From Selaginella kraussiana (Eukaryota; Streptophyta; Lycopodiopsida; Selaginellales; Selaginellaceae), in assembly GCA_001021135.1 (NCBI GenBank), contig LDJE01100711.1:1-20422 (forward strand): DNA of 20,422 bases. The letters run 5' to 3'. The notes under the pieces were generated by a model. It was given only the letters and a program-made list of their open reading frames with translations. It did not search any database and was not told the DNA's origin. Position 1 is the stretch's first letter. Each line of letters opens with the position of its first letter. Below, piece by piece: positions 19,361 through 20,422 of this stretch. The position numbers and the translations under genes are program-made.

Positions 19361-19638
19361 ATGGAGGAACCGTACATCCTCAACAGTCCAGTGAAGTTCG
19401 TACTGTATTGTATTGCATTCTTTTATGATATACCCTTTCCGTTTTCAGAGTACCCGGTTGACGATTTCGGGACTTTCTACTTGACTTTGTTAGCCCCGAA
19501 GGCTTCACATTGGAAAGCCAGGGTAGTTTGTAGTTTTTCTTCTGATCTTCATCTCCCGAGCGATTTGCATGTTGTGATTGACATGAACAGGTCACAGGAG
19601 TATCGTTTACTATTTTCGTGATTTTATGTATGATGTAA
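19361..19638 (+). CDS. Possible small spliced gene, unrecognised product
   Basis: Tentative three-exon model: 19361-19399 (MEEPYILNSPVKF), 19451-19522 (YPVDDFGTFYLTLLAPKASH, then WKAR) and 19591-19638 (VTGVSFTIFVILCMM, then TAA), giving 52 aa with introns of 51 and 68 bp in phase 0. The second exon requires the inner of two overlapping acceptors (CAGAG). The C-terminal 12 residues are hydrophobic and could be a membrane segment. I know of no family with this sequence. It may be the start of a longer gene whose further exons lie at 19690-20075, where plus-strand frames remain open, or it may not be coding. Confidence 0.22.
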
Positions 19639-20422
19639 TCTGTAAATATTATAAATATGAAGGTGAGGAAGCGTTGTTTTAGGTTGATTAACTCGATATT
19701 TGGAACGTTCACGTCTACGTCTAGAAAAGCAGCTCAAGGTCACGGAGGTCATCTACGTTGGAAAAGTCTTTCAAGCTGCAAATTGGAGATCGAAAGTTTA
19801 TTGTAAGGATCTTATCATAACTTGTTCAGATTGTGAGAGGTAACTGGGACTATAGAAGAGAACTTGGACACAGTTTCTCGATGAGAGCTGTTGTGCGCAG
19901 GGCAATTGGAGTGGTGGTTTATGAATTAGAAGAGTTTCGTGATGCCAATATGCTCAAGAAAAAAAGAGTTAAAAAAGCGGATGCCTCGTCATTGAATCCT
20001 GCAAACGTTGTTGATGGTAATTTATCGACCAAGTGCCAAGTGTGCCTATCTTGCATCCTCGATGTGTGGAGTTAGGTGAAGATTAGGGCGGAACAACAAG
20101 TGTGCCGGTTGTTTTGGGCTGAGGATTTGGCACCACGAGAAGGTACTGTATTTAAAATGTTAAATAGATAGATAGATAAATTAAAACTGATTTGCGATGT
20201 TTCTAGCATTTAAAACGAATGAAACAGTACTATCATTAACAGTACTGCTGTGATTTTAAGTTTACAAAAAATTAATGTAGATATGTCATTTTATTGTTCA
20301 TTAGTCTTTAAACCCTAAACCCTAAATCCGTTAGCCTCGCAGATCTACCCCTGGAAGGTAGCACCCCGACGTTAAAATATCCTTTGTAGTTCACAATAAT
20401 ACTTATTGTTTTTTGTTTATAT
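19639..20422. other. Right-hand tail: one open plus-strand frame, microsatellite, telobox; no firm gene
   Basis: A plus-strand frame at 19833-20075 (80 codons; NWDYRRELGHSFSMRAVVRR, then AIGVVVYELEEFRD and a KKKRVKK basic patch) looks protein-like but matches nothing I recognise and has no clear start or 5' exon. A second frame at about 19690-19848 holds LEKQLKVTEVIYVGKVFQAA. Beyond 20080 the sequence is AT-rich, with a TAGA microsatellite at 20165-20178 and AAACCCTAAACCCTAAAT at 20310-20327, a double telobox. Confidence 0.35.

Noticed and set aside
1-20422. LTR or DNA transposons, viral remnants, CRISPR arrays, rRNA or tRNA genes, gene clusters for a pathway
   Set aside because: No terminal repeats, reverse transcriptase, integrase or transposase motifs, spacer arrays or RNA gene folds could be seen. 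The genes belong to unrelated housekeeping or regulatory families.

Overview
The window looks like nuclear DNA of a land plant. HD-Zip class IV, REF/SRPP lipid-droplet protein, GTE bromodomain factor and DRP2 dynamin are plant-type families. The genes are split by short GT-AG introns (mostly 45-150 bp) and packed only tens to hundreds of bases apart. This compactness, with moderate GC, suggests a lycophyte such as Selaginella, but that is an inference without a database search. Exon structures were derived by hand from splice signals, frame continuity and remembered family consensus sequences. Every multi-exon model except the edge-truncated HD-Zip gene gives an uninterrupted reading frame.

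Layout, left to right. (1) The 5' half of an HD-Zip IV homeodomain-START regulator lies on the minus strand and is cut by the left edge, followed by about 2.2 kb without a convincing gene. (2) A five-exon AlkB-like 2-oxoglutarate/Fe(II) dioxygenase (-, 231 aa). (3) A three-exon REF/SRPP family protein (-, 213 aa), head-to-head with (4) a ten-exon ATP-dependent NAD(P)H-hydrate dehydratase (+, 369 aa). (5) A two-exon BET/GTE bromodomain-NET factor (-, 501 aa) converges on gene 4 with only 32 bp between stop codons. It is head-to-head with (6) a seven-exon FSH1/OVCA2-type serine hydrolase (+, 260 aa), only 93 bp away. (7) A 22-exon DRP2-type dynamin (+, 864 aa). (8) About 2.1 kb of AT-rich sequence holds one unrecognised two-exon candidate. 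(9) An intronless GT90/CAP10-domain O-glycosyltransferase (-, 434 aa). (10) A right-hand tail with an uncertain small spliced candidate and telobox-bearing repeats.

The genes do not form a pathway: they cover epidermal transcription control, oxidative repair or demethylation, lipid droplets, metabolite repair, chromatin reading, a small hydrolase, endocytic membrane fission and protein glycosylation. The connection is architectural, through shared promoters and overlapping 3' ends. The more unusual content is non-coding. It includes short palindromes clustered in introns and spacers (ACCATGGT, AATATTC, AGCATATGCT), TTTAGGG-like runs in five introns of the dynamin gene, and a duplicated splice donor in the HD-Zip gene. 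I found no novel defence, mobile or biosynthetic system, and no LTR element, tRNA or CRISPR array.
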